This document shows, piece by piece, positions 11,545-21,976 of a stretch of DNA of 64,000 nt (positions are counted from its first letter, which is position 1; every line of letters begins with the position of its first letter). Position numbers and translations under genes: made by a program. Below the pieces are notes generated by a model that saw nothing but the letters and a program-made list of their open reading frames with translations, was not told where the DNA came from and did no database searches. The DNA comes from Imbricaverruca yamaguchii (Eukaryota > Arthropoda > Thecostraca > Neoverrucidae): assembly GCA_034440575.1 (NCBI GenBank), contig JAOTOL010001508.1, forward strand, positions 1,258,001-1,322,000, in the 5' to 3' direction.

Positions 11545-12180
11545 TGTCTCACGGACATTGGTGCGGTGTGCCTCGCAGCATAGGACAACCGTTTTCACAG
11601 CATCCCAGCATAGGACAACCGTTTTCCCACCGCAAGTCAGAGGTAAGCCTACGCAAAATATCTTGTGCAAGGTGGTTCGATGGGTAAAACGCACCCAGAG
11701 TTGTAAGAATACTGAGTGAATCTGTGTAAATTACATGCAGCATGTCATCGCATGTTTCAATACAACTCAGTGCCTTGTCAAGGGCAGCCAGCTCGGATGT
11801 ATGCAAAGTTGAGTTTACTGGTAAGGAAGACGTCCTGACAATTGTGCCCATTACAAACGCATGCCCAGCACCAGGCTCCATCTTTGAGCCGTGTGTGTGG
11901 GTGTATGTGAATGACGGTGGGAAGACATCATTTCCTGCGCACTAAGTCTAAACTACATGGGAACGACTGCGTCAGGTTTCTATATTTGACAGCGATATGT
12001 CAATATCTGGTGAGGCCGGAGCCCATGGAGGGATTTGCATTGATCCGACGCGCATCATTCCGCGTACACTTGCATCGCTGTCCTGCGGTTTATTATCATA
12101 AAATGAGGCAATACATTATTCACAAGTATACACAAACGACGAAGAAAGCATTACACAGATGGCTTGAGGTTGCATCAATG
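11545..12180 (-). pseudogene. LINE fragment with RNase H domain
   Basis: Minus-strand frames at 11640-11880 contain SELAALDKALSCIE and then YTDSLSILTTLGAF. These match the RNase H region of I/R1-type LINE polymerases (E in the first motif, D in the TDS motif). Above 11880 a broken frame with GSKMEPGAGHAF-like sequence fits the preceding strand of the same fold. At 12000-12170 a further broken frame resembles the linker that precedes RNase H. Frames are interrupted and no reverse transcriptase core remains. Confidence 0.6.
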
Positions 12181-12283
12181 AGTTTTGCTTCCCCAAAAAA
12201 GTATAGATATACAAAATGTTGGTTCAATTGTCTAAGTGACCACGTCACGTCTAAGGTTCAATGGTCTAAGTGACCACGTGCAG

Positions 12284-12284
<1 letters not shown>

Positions 12285-12371
<87 letters not shown>

Positions 12372-12375
12372 TATA
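12285..12375. repeat. (TA)n microsatellite
   Basis: About 85 bp of alternating T and A with a few C interruptions at the right end. Just before it, a 25-bp segment (GGTTCAATTGTCTAAGTGAC type) is present twice at about 12220 and 12255. Confidence 0.95.
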
Positions 12376-12691
12376 CATGTACATATATTGCGAGGCTCAT
12401 AAGGATTTGCATGGACTCACGGCAAACTCAAGGGCGGTCAAACTTGGTTAATGTGTCCCACCATTTGACCTAATTACGGTCAGCAATCTGAAACTATATT
12501 TCAATAATTTTACAGATGGAGGAGACGGGCGTGCCAGCTCCCGACATTTTGGACCGAATTCGACGCACTACCACAGGGGGTTGAATGTTCCTTTTTGTGT
12601 CCTTACGTTTGTCTATTGTGATAGGGGGAGATAATCATCAAGCTATACTTTTGACTAAATCTCATATTACTAAACCAGACATAACCTAAAC
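12376..12691. other. intron sequence before a LINE ORF1 fragment
   Basis: No feature recognised. It may include 5' sequence of the element whose ORF1-like frame begins at 12692. Confidence 0.4.
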
Positions 12692-12973
12692 TTGGATTGT
12701 ACCTGGACCGGAGATGTCATGGACGAAATTAAAGAACAAATTCAGGAAGCAGTGAATGAAAAGATGAAGGCTCTTCGAGAGGAAATGGAGGATATTAGAA
12801 AGGAAAATAGGAAAACAAACAATCAACTAAAACAACTCATGGAGGAAAACAAGGTTAAAAAAAAACAAATTTCAGAATTTAATTTCACGGTTGATACCAT
12901 TAAACAGTACCCCAGAAAGGATTCGCTCATTTTAGGTGGTGGTGAATTCCCATCAGCCCCAATACTCTTTTGA
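12692..12973 (+). pseudogene. LINE ORF1-like coiled-coil fragment
   Basis: The 93-codon frame is a charged heptad-like coiled coil (EIKEQIQEAVNEKMKALREE onward) for about 60 residues. It is followed by QYPRKDSLILGG, which resembles the EQYSRR-type motif after the coiled coil in LINE ORF1 proteins. It then degenerates and stops. Such proteins coat LINE RNA. No reverse transcriptase follows, so this is a truncated remnant on the opposite strand to the receptor gene. Confidence 0.55.
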
Positions 12974-13070
12974 ACCTCCAGAAAGAACCAGGGAGATTAC
13001 CATGTCCAACTGGTGATCGAAAGTGTGCCAAGTTGCATTCGGCCGCGCCCCGTTTCGGTCGCGCCCGGTT

Positions 13071-13123
13071 GGTTGGTTATTGGAGTTTAGGGGCGCATCG
13101 ACTACATCGGTCATGCAGCGCCC
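13071..13123 (-). mobile_element. ultra-short LINE/SINE-tail retroposon, 53 bp
   Basis: The insert (GGTTGGTTATTGGAGTTTAG, then GGGCGCATCGACTAC and TCATGCAGCGCCC) lies between perfect 13-bp duplications GTCGCGCCCGGTT at 13058-13070 and 13124-13136. This is the B-type tail. On the minus strand it ends in an AACC-type simple repeat. It is the best match to the tail of the SINE at 62483-62641. Confidence 0.88.
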
Positions 13124-13239
13124 GTCGCGCCCGGTTCACCGGCTCTTCTAAAACAAATCGATGGGACGGATGACTTGCTATATAACATAAGTAACACAAA
13201 AACATATTGATGAGCACGCCAATTCAACTGAAGGACTTT

Positions 13240-13405
13240 TGGTTCCTTTACGAACCATTCAACCGCCAGATCACATAGCGTCACCAATCTCTCACGCCGA
13301 CTGGTCGCGGGTGGACTCGGTAAATGCCGCCATCTGTGAGATGCGAACCCACAATCTTGCGATCAAGCCGACGCTCCATCAACTGGGCTGCCGCGGCCTC
13401 CGTAA
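13240..13405 (-). mobile_element. tRNA-derived SINE, minus strand
   Basis: The reverse strand gives a tRNA-like head with GCCCAGTTGATGGAGCGTCG (A-box region) and GTGGGTTCGCATCTCAC (B-box). A central block with CCAGTCGGCGTGAGAGATTG follows, shared with the SINE at 62483-62641. The distal part (GATCACATAGCG) resembles the shared tail. Target duplications are not clear, so the ends are approximate. Confidence 0.65.
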
Positions 13406-13914
13406 TCCGATTGATGCTGTATCATCATTCAATGGGCCGATACTATCCATTGGGCCATTATATTGCACCATCTTATACACACATACCTGGCCGCCACTCC
13501 GCAGCACGCAACGTCGAGTGACGACAAACTCGGCAGGCCATCGCATATCTCATCGATGGCAAACACCGATTCGGTATCATGCGAGAACTTTGATCGAGAT
13601 CGATAGGGGTCTTCTCATAATAGCAATTTAACTCTAGTCACATCGCAGTATGTCGCAAGCGAATGGTCTGTCGGACTAAATTTTACAGTTTCAAGAAAAT
13701 AATGGCAGTAGCGATCCAGAATACATGTAAAATTTCGCACATCTCATTTTCCTCTGGAGTCTCATTGTCATTAGCTTCGATTTTGTTGTCAAATGATGTT
13801 GTATCGTACCACAGCGCACTTAGGCAAATGCTCCAATCGCAGCGTAAACTGACCTGGGCGAAATCATCCAATCGTAGCGTCTTGGCTGTGTTGCCGCACA
13901 GGACTCCACGTATC
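13406..13914. other. intron sequence without recognised feature
   Basis: I see no supported gene, RNA or repeat. Confidence 0.5.
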
Positions 13915-14255
13915 AGACTGGCCCTGGCCTACGGAGTACGGCGCCATCAAACTGACCATGGTCTGCGGAGTAAGATACCATCAAACTGACCCTGGTCTGC
14001 GGAGTAAGGCACCATCAAACTGACCCTGGTCTGCGGAGTAAGGTATCATCAAACTGACCCTGGTCTGGGGAGTAAGGCACCATCAAACTGACCCTGGTCT
14101 GCGGAATACGGCATCAAACTGACCTGGGCCTACGGAGTGCACCATCAAACTGACCCTGGCCTGCGGAGTACAGCACCACCAATCTGACCCTGGCCCGAGG
14201 AGTACGGCACCATCAAACTGACCCTGGCCCGCGGAGTACGGCACCATCAAACTTT
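13915..14255. repeat. minisatellite of about 35-bp units
   Basis: About nine units with the core CATCAAACTGACCCTGG followed by TCTGCGGAGTAAGGCAC. Units vary in the spacer (GGTCTGCGG, GGCCTACGG, GGCCCGAGG). Confidence 0.9.
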
Positions 14256-14735
14256 TGCAACTGTTCCCGAATGCAAATCGCAGTTGGCTGTCGCAGGGCA
14301 CATCGTGCGCGCCTAATGATGATGATGGACTTTACGACTACACAATACAAGACGACTACACAAGACGATTATACAATCACTCACAAAACGGGACGTTGTT
14401 TACGCGACACATACTCGGAAAGTGACATCATGGCTGACTGGTAGGCGGAGGCCGCCCCATTCGCGACAGAGCACGTGCTCGCCGTTCCAGCACGTGTCAT
14501 CTCTTCATCGGTCGTGAAGATCGACTGGCTAAAGAGTGACCTGAAGGATCACTGGTCTCCTGACATTAGCGGTTATTCGCTTTTAACATTGCATACCGAA
14601 TGCAATGTTTTAAAGGATTAGCTCCAGAGAAAAACGTTTGGCCAACACAAATGACAGAAAAGGACAAACGCCGCGGTGTCTCTTGTCCAACACCCTGCGG
14701 GAAAACACAGGAGCGGGTAATGAGGATGTGCTGGT
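14256..14735. other. intron sequence without recognised feature
   Basis: Short repeats of ACAAGACGACTACAC type occur at 14335-14370. Nothing else is recognised. Confidence 0.5.
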
Positions 14736-14897
14736 GAGTGGTTATACGACGAATCTACTGTCTCGGGCCATACGGCGCCCCCAACGTCCACGCAGTTTGA
14801 ACGCAGGCGAATAGTGGCGACAGGTGTGATTCGAACCTACAATATTTCCGTTGGGAGACGGACACCTCAGCCCTAGTCCACTCGCCCCAAAGCGGGT
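14736..14897 (-). mobile_element. tRNA-derived SINE, minus strand
   Basis: The reverse strand gives GGGGCGAGTGGACTAGGGC (A-box region of a tRNA-like head) and GTAGGTTCGAATCACACC (B-box). CTGTCGCCACTATTCGCCTG follows and aligns with CTGTCGCTACTCTTCGCCCG of the SINE at 62483. The distal segment (GGCGCC to TATAACC) is compatible with the shared tail. A functional tRNA is excluded by the poor acceptor stem. Confidence 0.65.
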
Positions 14898-15040
14898 AAC
14901 GCCTCTTTATGTCGGGGCTCGCCCCAAAGTGGGTAACGTCTCTTTATGTCGGGGCAAGTGAGATGAATGTCCATAAGATGGACACCTTCACCTAGGCCAC
15001 TCGTCCCAAACTGGGTAACGTCTCTTTATGTCGGGAAAAG
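14880..15040. repeat. three imperfect repeats next to the SINE head
   Basis: CGCCCCAAAGTGGGTAACGT followed by CTCTTTATGTCGGG is repeated at about 14888, 14929 and 15002. The spacing of the third copy is longer because it includes another AGATGGACACCTTCACCTAG stretch that resembles a SINE head. This looks like stacked 5' ends of SINE copies. Confidence 0.6.
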
Positions 15041-15718
15041 TAGGATGAATGTCCACAAGAACATTCATGTAATCCTCCAGAAGTCCACTACGGACACCTA
15101 CAACATAAATACTATATATCCAGCATCCATCGTCAGACAGTTTTATTGTCACCGCTAACGACCTGACCTGGGCTGACCTAACACCACCGATGAAAACTGC
15201 AGCCAGATCAGTCTGGAGACAAGCTCGCAGTGGAAACGTGCGAGGCACAGTAGCAAGTTTGGGTCAGCTGGTGCCTAACCGGCAGTCATTTCCCAGCACG
15301 CCTGCAGAGACACTCGACACGCCACGTCGTATTTTCTGCGAGAGGAGAGGACACGCCACGTCGTGCCCTCTCATCTCGGAGAGGACACGCTGATTGGTCA
15401 GCCGATCTGAAGAGCGGCTGGTTTGATTGGTCTCTAGCAAACCGGGAATGTACGGCCTTTTCTCTAAGGATAATGCGAGAAAGGAGTTTTATAACGACCC
15501 TGCCATAGGACGACTCAGCGGACCACTACGGCCTACATATTAAGTCGCCGTTAGATACACTATGTCGCAAAGTCGAAGTGGACTAAAGAACTTGCCATTG
15601 ATGTGAAAGTTCAGAGTTTCCTGTTAGTCAATCTTAACGCTTTACCTGGGGCTGACGTGTGTATATATGTCATGCGGACAATATTGTCCAGAAATAAATA
15701 ATGCGATTCAGCATCGGT
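15041..15718. other. intron sequence without recognised gene
   Basis: A local AGAGGACACGCCACGTCGT duplication occurs at 15335-15390. There is an AATAAATAA word at 15692. No gene is supported. Confidence 0.45.
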
Positions 15719-15730
15719 TGTCTCCAACGC

Positions 15731-15788
15731 TTGTTAGTTTACTTTGGCTTCAGGGCGCCTGAACTGCTATTGGTTATCTAGTGCTGGC
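15731..15788 (-). mobile_element. ultra-short LINE/SINE-tail retroposon, 58 bp
   Basis: The insert (TTAGTTTACTTTGGCTTCAG, then GGCGCC and GGTTATCTAG) aligns with the B-type tail copy at 48910-48955. It is flanked by perfect 12-bp duplications TGTCTCCAACGC at 15719-15730 and 15789-15800. It is more diverged than the other copies. Confidence 0.7.
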
Positions 15789-15800
15789 TGTCTCCAACGC

Positions 15801-17447
15801 GACTTTCTGTAGGAAAAGAAATGTAGTGATAATTCTGCAGTTTCGGTCGTATTACCTCCTCATGGGCAGTGGTGAATCCATGAACCAGTCTGGAACTTGC
15901 TGGGGATGTAAACAAAAGACTTGTTAGGTTTCGAATGTCTTTTCAACAACTCGGATTAAGTAGCTATAAGATTACCAGATTATCAGATTATTAGAGTATA
16001 AGATTATGAATACAATGCAGACAAATGTCTAAAATCGCAATATTTGTCTGGTCTGGGAATGCCAATTTGGTTTAGTCAAGAGACGCACACAATGCCACCC
16101 ATACTTATACCAAGCGTGATACGGCTCAGGTTAGCATGACTGTAGCCGGGTTGTGACCAGCGGTACTTGGAATTCAACTTAATGGGCTTGGAGTCTTCCT
16201 GCTTTATGTGCTCTCCAATGTGATTGGATACATCCTCACAACAGATCAACAAAAGCCTCGGGCTGCCGTCCACTGCATACTGCTGCTACTTTGGATTGTG
16301 TCTGACACGATTATATCACGCATGCTGCGCAGTGTTTAGCAAAGTTCTTTTCAAGATATTGCCTCAACGAGAGCTTGTAACTATTGTTCATAACCACTGT
16401 TGTAACAGCAGTGCTAAACAACGGAAACCTAAATCACCTAGGTCGAAATCAAACCTCAACGTACGAATGTAAACTCTGCACATGTGTATTTCTTCAAAGA
16501 AAATGTTTTATGGCGAAATTTGTCGGTATCTGCCGATTTTGACATCGGCCAAAGGCCAACCGGGCACCCGTCAGTCGCGCATCTACGTCACACCGCGTAA
16601 TTTGCATTCTCCGTGGTCAACCAGCCGACCATCTCACTGGCCATGTTATATAAGACACCGCGTCGAACAGTTGTGTAGCGTAAACTAAGCGGGAAGACTG
16701 TGAATTAGAAGTGACCGTGACACACTGCGCATTTGAATATGATGATGATATGACGTACAAATTAAACACTGGACTCCATTAAGCCTTCACCTGATTTCCA
16801 AATGTAAAAGAAACGTTGATGGAATGTATGAATGCATCCTAGTCCGCGATATTTCGTCTATGATGGTGCATTCAACTGTGAAGTACGTTCACGGTATTCG
16901 ATGGAATAGTTCAATTTCGGCTAGAGAGCAACACATTTCCATGGAAATGGACTCCTTTTCAAGACGTTTATGACGACATTGAATGAACTGTTTCCAAAAT
17001 CGGGCTCTGTCGGATATGATGCGAGGGTCTTGGATTGCAATGCACTGTGCCAAAATACACTGCACTCATTTAGAAGATACTTGCTCTGCGGAAAATGGAC
17101 GCTATATCGCAAGCCTCTACAGGCTGCCAAAACGTCCCGGTCGCGGAAGGTTGACAGAATGTTATGCCCGCTATGACCTCCCAGCCACATGCCCTCGCTA
17201 GTCCAGTGTCCTTAACTCGGCAGTCATTGGTGTGTTCTCACATACACCGGTCACTGGGAAGGGGTACCCAGCATACTCCAAAACCAACCACCATATCACA
17301 ACAAAACTAAGTGCAGTCGATATCCCAAATAGCATTTCCTAGGTCAACGTTAATTTGTTGACCTCGAGGTCGTCGATGACGTCATAGGTCAGCTGAAGTA
17401 AAATAGTTCCAATAATTACGGTGCATTGCTAAGTACTAAAACAGGTT
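15801..17447. other. intron sequence without recognised feature
   Basis: No domain-bearing frame is visible. A TATATAAG word at about 16647 has no associated gene. Confidence 0.5.
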
Positions 17448-17456
17448 AGCATGAGA

Positions 17457-17493
17457 GGATGATGATGATGAATTGGGGTTTAGGGGCGCGTTG
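17457..17493 (-). mobile_element. ultra-short LINE/SINE-tail retroposon, 37 bp
   Basis: GGATGATGATGATGAATTGG followed by GGTTTAGGGGCGCGTTG lies between 9-bp duplications AGCATGAGA (17448-17456 and 17494-17502). The minus-strand end is an ATC-repeat tail, as at 6767. Only about 22 bp of non-repeat tail is present. Confidence 0.7.
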
Positions 17494-17502
17494 AGCATGA
17501 GA

Positions 17503-20500
17503 TGATGTTCATATAACATGGCCAAGAACCGTCCTTTGCATATGTAACATGCGTATGGTCAAATCAGCTCAAGGTCCAATGAGGTCACGTGAGGTCAATA
17601 TGCATGTTGATGGATTTGCTGCTACGAAACATTTTGTCGGTAAAATTACTCTATGGGTAAGAAGATCGATTACACATATATGTATACATAGCCGAAAAGA
17701 TCTGAGATTTTCATCCTACCGACGCCACGCCATACGTCCCGTTACTTATTCAAAGCTGGTTGATGACTTCCTTAATTGGCTTCTGGTTCCAGTGCAATAC
17801 TTGAGGACCACTGCAAAATATTGTGCTGTGCTAATTTCGGATTCAGCGTTCATTTCACCATGGGAGGATGAAGACAGTGACGCTTGGGCAAACCATAAAA
17901 TCATCAAATCAACCCAGGACCCAGGTCACTCAATGACCCCAGGGTTGACGCTTGGTCATGTCCACGGTCATTGGTAGGCGTGTCGGAAGCCACCAGTCGC
18001 CAGCCATCTGCACTCTGCTAGTGCCTGCGAGACTGCACTACTGGTGAACATCCCGGCGCGCTTGTCGAGCGCGCATATTTCAGAGTTCTTGAATGACATT
18101 AAGAATCTACTGTTTTCTTTCTTTGACCGGATATGCCCAATGCCCACATAGCCATCGCCCTATATGCCCAATGCCCACATAGCCATAGGAGCAACATTTC
18201 CAATATATAAAGCAAATCAAAGCCCTTTTCCGTGGCGATGAAAGGTACGAAGTCCGACTCGCCGGACAAGCGAGTAAACAGTGATTTGACTGCCAGGTAG
18301 ATGGCCCACCCAGCACCACACCGCTGGGTGCTCGACTTAACATGTCGCTTTTTTACCATGATTGGTAACACATCTAGGTGCCTAATGAAACTAATTGATT
18401 GGTAATGGGCACTAATTGTATCTAATATAACCACAGGGTTATTCCATTTGAGAGGCACATCTTTCGCTGAAGGTCATCCACGATGAATATGACCATCGAA
18501 AAAAATCGGACCATGCCAATGGTTATAGCATAGCAAAATCGGCTATTGTAAATACAACTAAGTTAGCAATCAGCTTATCGATTCCAAATTTCCGCATTCA
18601 AGTACCAAGGTGAGCTTATTTGACGTTGGATTACTTTATGAGCTGCTCTTTACGTTACTTTAGAAGCTACTTTAGGAGCTGCTCTTGCCCCAACCATCGT
18701 GCGAGGGCCAGTCATTTCCAAGAAGTGGTCATCAAAACACGGGCCAGTTGTCAACAAAGTAGATAGCTGGTGTCTCGGACCGACGAAAATACTGTTGAAG
18801 TCACAATATGCTGAAGTTGAGCAGCGCCAAGCGGCCCGCAGGCGACACTTCTTAAACAAACTCGCGTCATATACATGATCCGTACAAAGCTTGATCGTAC
18901 ATTGACCGCTAAACACAGTCCAGCACCAGATGCATCGTGCTGTATTGGGAGTCTGCAATTCCTGAGAGCTCATTGGTTGGCGAATATGACATTCCGGTAG
19001 ACGGCGAATGCAAACTGGTATGTAAGCCGTAAGATATTGCTGTTCTCAGTCAACAAGGGAGCGCTCAAAGTGTTTCTGCGTGTCAAGCATCGAACAAAAG
19101 GCAGTCAAAATGTCTCATGCCTCGCGACAATTGCTGCTTCACGCAAATATGATAGGCTGCGATAATTTTCCACGTTTTTGTGTCTTCAATGTGGTATCCA
19201 AACAGTGTTTGTCGAAGTTTCGATGGACCCGGTGAGGGTCGGATGTGGGGGGGGGGTTGCTTTGGCTGCGATTATACCTCAGTATCCGAGGGCGTACCTC
19301 GGGCAGCGCCAGGCGGCTCACAGATCGACCTACCTCGTGCCGCAAATTCGTCATTCCTGGAACTCAACCCTCACCCGCATAGTTTTGGGTGGTAGAGAAT
19401 CAAGAGTGCATGAGCGGCCCAAGAGTTGATGCCAACCAGTTTAAAGCACCACTATGGGCGTTGCATGAGCGAGAGCGAGAGGCGGATATCCCTGCTGCAG
19501 GCACACAATCAGCCGCCAAGGAGACCTATAGACGCTCGCAGCTGTGCTTCCACCGGCAGCTGTGGGTGCATGCACCTGATTGCGGCCGATTTTTGTGGAA
19601 GTGCAAGAATTGCAGACATAAAGGCACCATATTTTGACAGTCTCACACAATCATTCAACTTTGGAATGTTTGCCCCATATTCGGCATGGGAACCCGATTG
19701 CGAAAATCATCCGATTCAGTTGGAATTGACTGCAATCTTACTGAAATCGAGTTCATCTCTCGAATATGTTGCAGGCATCTCGACGCATGGTGTAGCATGT
19801 ATGGCGGAGCGTAAGTGCGGTTGGGTGTATGTATGGTGCGGTGTAAGATTTTAAATGCGATTGCCCAAATGTCGAGCTAACAAAAGCGCCACACTGTGGC
19901 AAACTCTCTTGTTGTCATAGCCTTTCTACCCAATTCATGCCGCGCAGATCCGTTCAGCGCGGCCCCTTCCATCGGACTGACGCCAACCACGCTGGCGCCC
20001 AGACGGGAAGCACGCGGGCCACAGGGCACCACGTAACTACACGATTGGAAGCTGGCTGGCTGACATATAGTTGGTACCGGGTGGACTGACACTTGAAAGT
20101 CTTGGCATAAAGATTTCCCTTCAACAAAAAAAAAGACGCACACTTCGAAGAAAATGTGCCGGGTGCCGCGAAAATGAAATTTAAAATGGCATCCAGGCGA
20201 AAGCATGCACATATCAATTAGGACTTGAAACGACCTGACAAAAAGAAGAGAACCTGCGAAAAGCTAAAAACGTGCCGGTCAGGCCTGATCGAGCTGCTAA
20301 GCTGAACCTGTGTTGCATATGCACGGCAGCAGACTAGCCTCGGTCATACGTTACGGTCATACAATATGGTTAGGTATATTTCTGGTCAAATATTTTCTTT
20401 CAATCCTTTTCTAAAGCCTCGCTTTAAAAAACGTTCCGAAGATACATAAGCTGTTTTCAGGCAGGCTGAATCGCATCATACAGCTCATTCTGCAGACAAC

Positions 20501-20890
20501 AGCATCACTATGCCAACTGTGTGTTCCTATGTGCCAATACACTCCGTTGGCCACCAAACAACTATATGGGTGGCAAGCCACGCTAGTCCGGTCCTGAGTT
20601 AATTTGATAGTCATCTCGGAATAAAATGACCTCGTTTTTATGGCCGAATAATATACAGTCGGTCGCCAACATAGTTGTTTACTTCACAGCTACTTCAGGA
20701 AATGAACCAAAAAGGCGGAGAACCTTACAACTTAGTTTGGCTTGGCTTTGGTCTTAGCTTCACTTGGCCTTGGTAACATGCTATTGTTGTTGTAGGGTGG
20801 TAGTAGCATTTGTATGGGGACTTCGTTCACCAAAGTTACCAAGCAAATGTCTGCTATGCTGCAAGATGAGCCGAACTATCTGGATTCCAC
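17503..20890. other. intron sequence without recognised gene
   Basis: There are direct repeats of ATATGCCCAATGCCCACATAGCC at 18131-18185. I see no domain-bearing frame, RNA gene or mobile element over this 3.4 kb. Confidence 0.45.
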
Positions 20891-20899
20891 AAAACCATC

Positions 20900-21380
20900 C
20901 GTATCAGGCAGGGGCGTCGATTTGTATCCTTTTGTGGGGACCATGGCCCCTGCAATGTTGATCTTGCCCCCCATGTTGATTTCCCCCCCCCCAATAAGCC
21001 ATGCTGTGTTTATGTTCATAAGAAAGCTAAAGGACAAAGGTGAAAAAGGAGGGAAAAAAAAGAAGAAAGCGTCATGCAGTATAGAAAACTTAGTTGATAT
21101 TAGCCGGAGTATTTTGTACTGTAAAGAAACAGATTAGGTCTATAGTGGACTGACTCTCCACCTTTTGCTGCAAAATTAGAAATTGTGCAAAAAAAAAACA
21201 ACAACAAAATAACTGGATTTCCCTCCATTGTGGAAGTACAACTTGCATCATAAAATGCTGAGATTAGCAGATGCTGATGGATTCAGGGGCATCAATTTGT
21301 ATCCTTTTGTGGGGGCCATGGCCCCGCTAATGTCGATCTTGGCCCCCTCAATGCTGATTTTGGTCCCCCAATAACACTGC
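20900..21380 (+). repeat. two diverged copies of a GGGGC/CCCC-rich repeat
   Basis: Copies at about 20905-21000 and 21285-21378 share GGGGCGTCGATTTGTATCC, TTTTGTGGGGACCATGGCCCC and a C-rich end near CCCCCAATAA. The intervening sequence also repeats an AAAGCTAAAGGA phrase. A related piece (reverse strand, GGGGTGTCGATTTTGTG) occurs at 35305-35325. I do not recognise the family. Confidence 0.6.
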
Positions 21381-21976
21381 TATATTTATGCTGAGAAGAA
21401 AGCTAAAGGAAAAGACGAATAGCACCATGCTGCATGAGGATATACAGATTATATTTATCTTCAGAGTCAACCCATCACACCATAAGCTTGTTTTTTACCT
21501 AGGTACCTACCTACCCACCTGTATGCTCAATGACAATGTCCATATGTTCAATAATATGGGCATCACAGCCAATAATACCCAATGTATCTGATAGCTTATG
21601 ATACCATGAAAGAAAAAGCGAGCAAGAAGCTGCATGCACATTATTATAACTTCTATCCTTGAAGAAAGCAAGGAGGCAGGTGGGTACTAAGCCATAGCTT
21701 ACAAGAGTAGTTATACAAGGTCAGACATTATCACCAAATAAATAAGATGGTCGTTCTTCAGAAGATCCAAATTCGTAGCATCCAAGGATGTTCAGTTATA
21801 TAAATCACAGAATCTAAAGTTAAATTTGCGGTTCCGACCGACAAATATGGCAGAGGTAGGACAGTTGTGGTGTAATTGCGCGCAGTGTTGAACCCGGTGA
21901 CCAAACTCGTGTGACGTTTATCTGATTCGTTTTTTTTTTGTATTTCATACCTTTTGATATATATATATATATATAT

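Noticed and set aside
12285..12375. YIYIYI-type open frame over the TA tract
   Set aside because: Pure microsatellite translation.
14820..14895. Functional tRNA gene on the minus strand
   Set aside because: Good B-box but a poor acceptor stem and matching SINE body downstream.
16640..16690. TATA-box-like core promoter (TATATAAG)
   Set aside because: No gene or open frame follows that could be supported.
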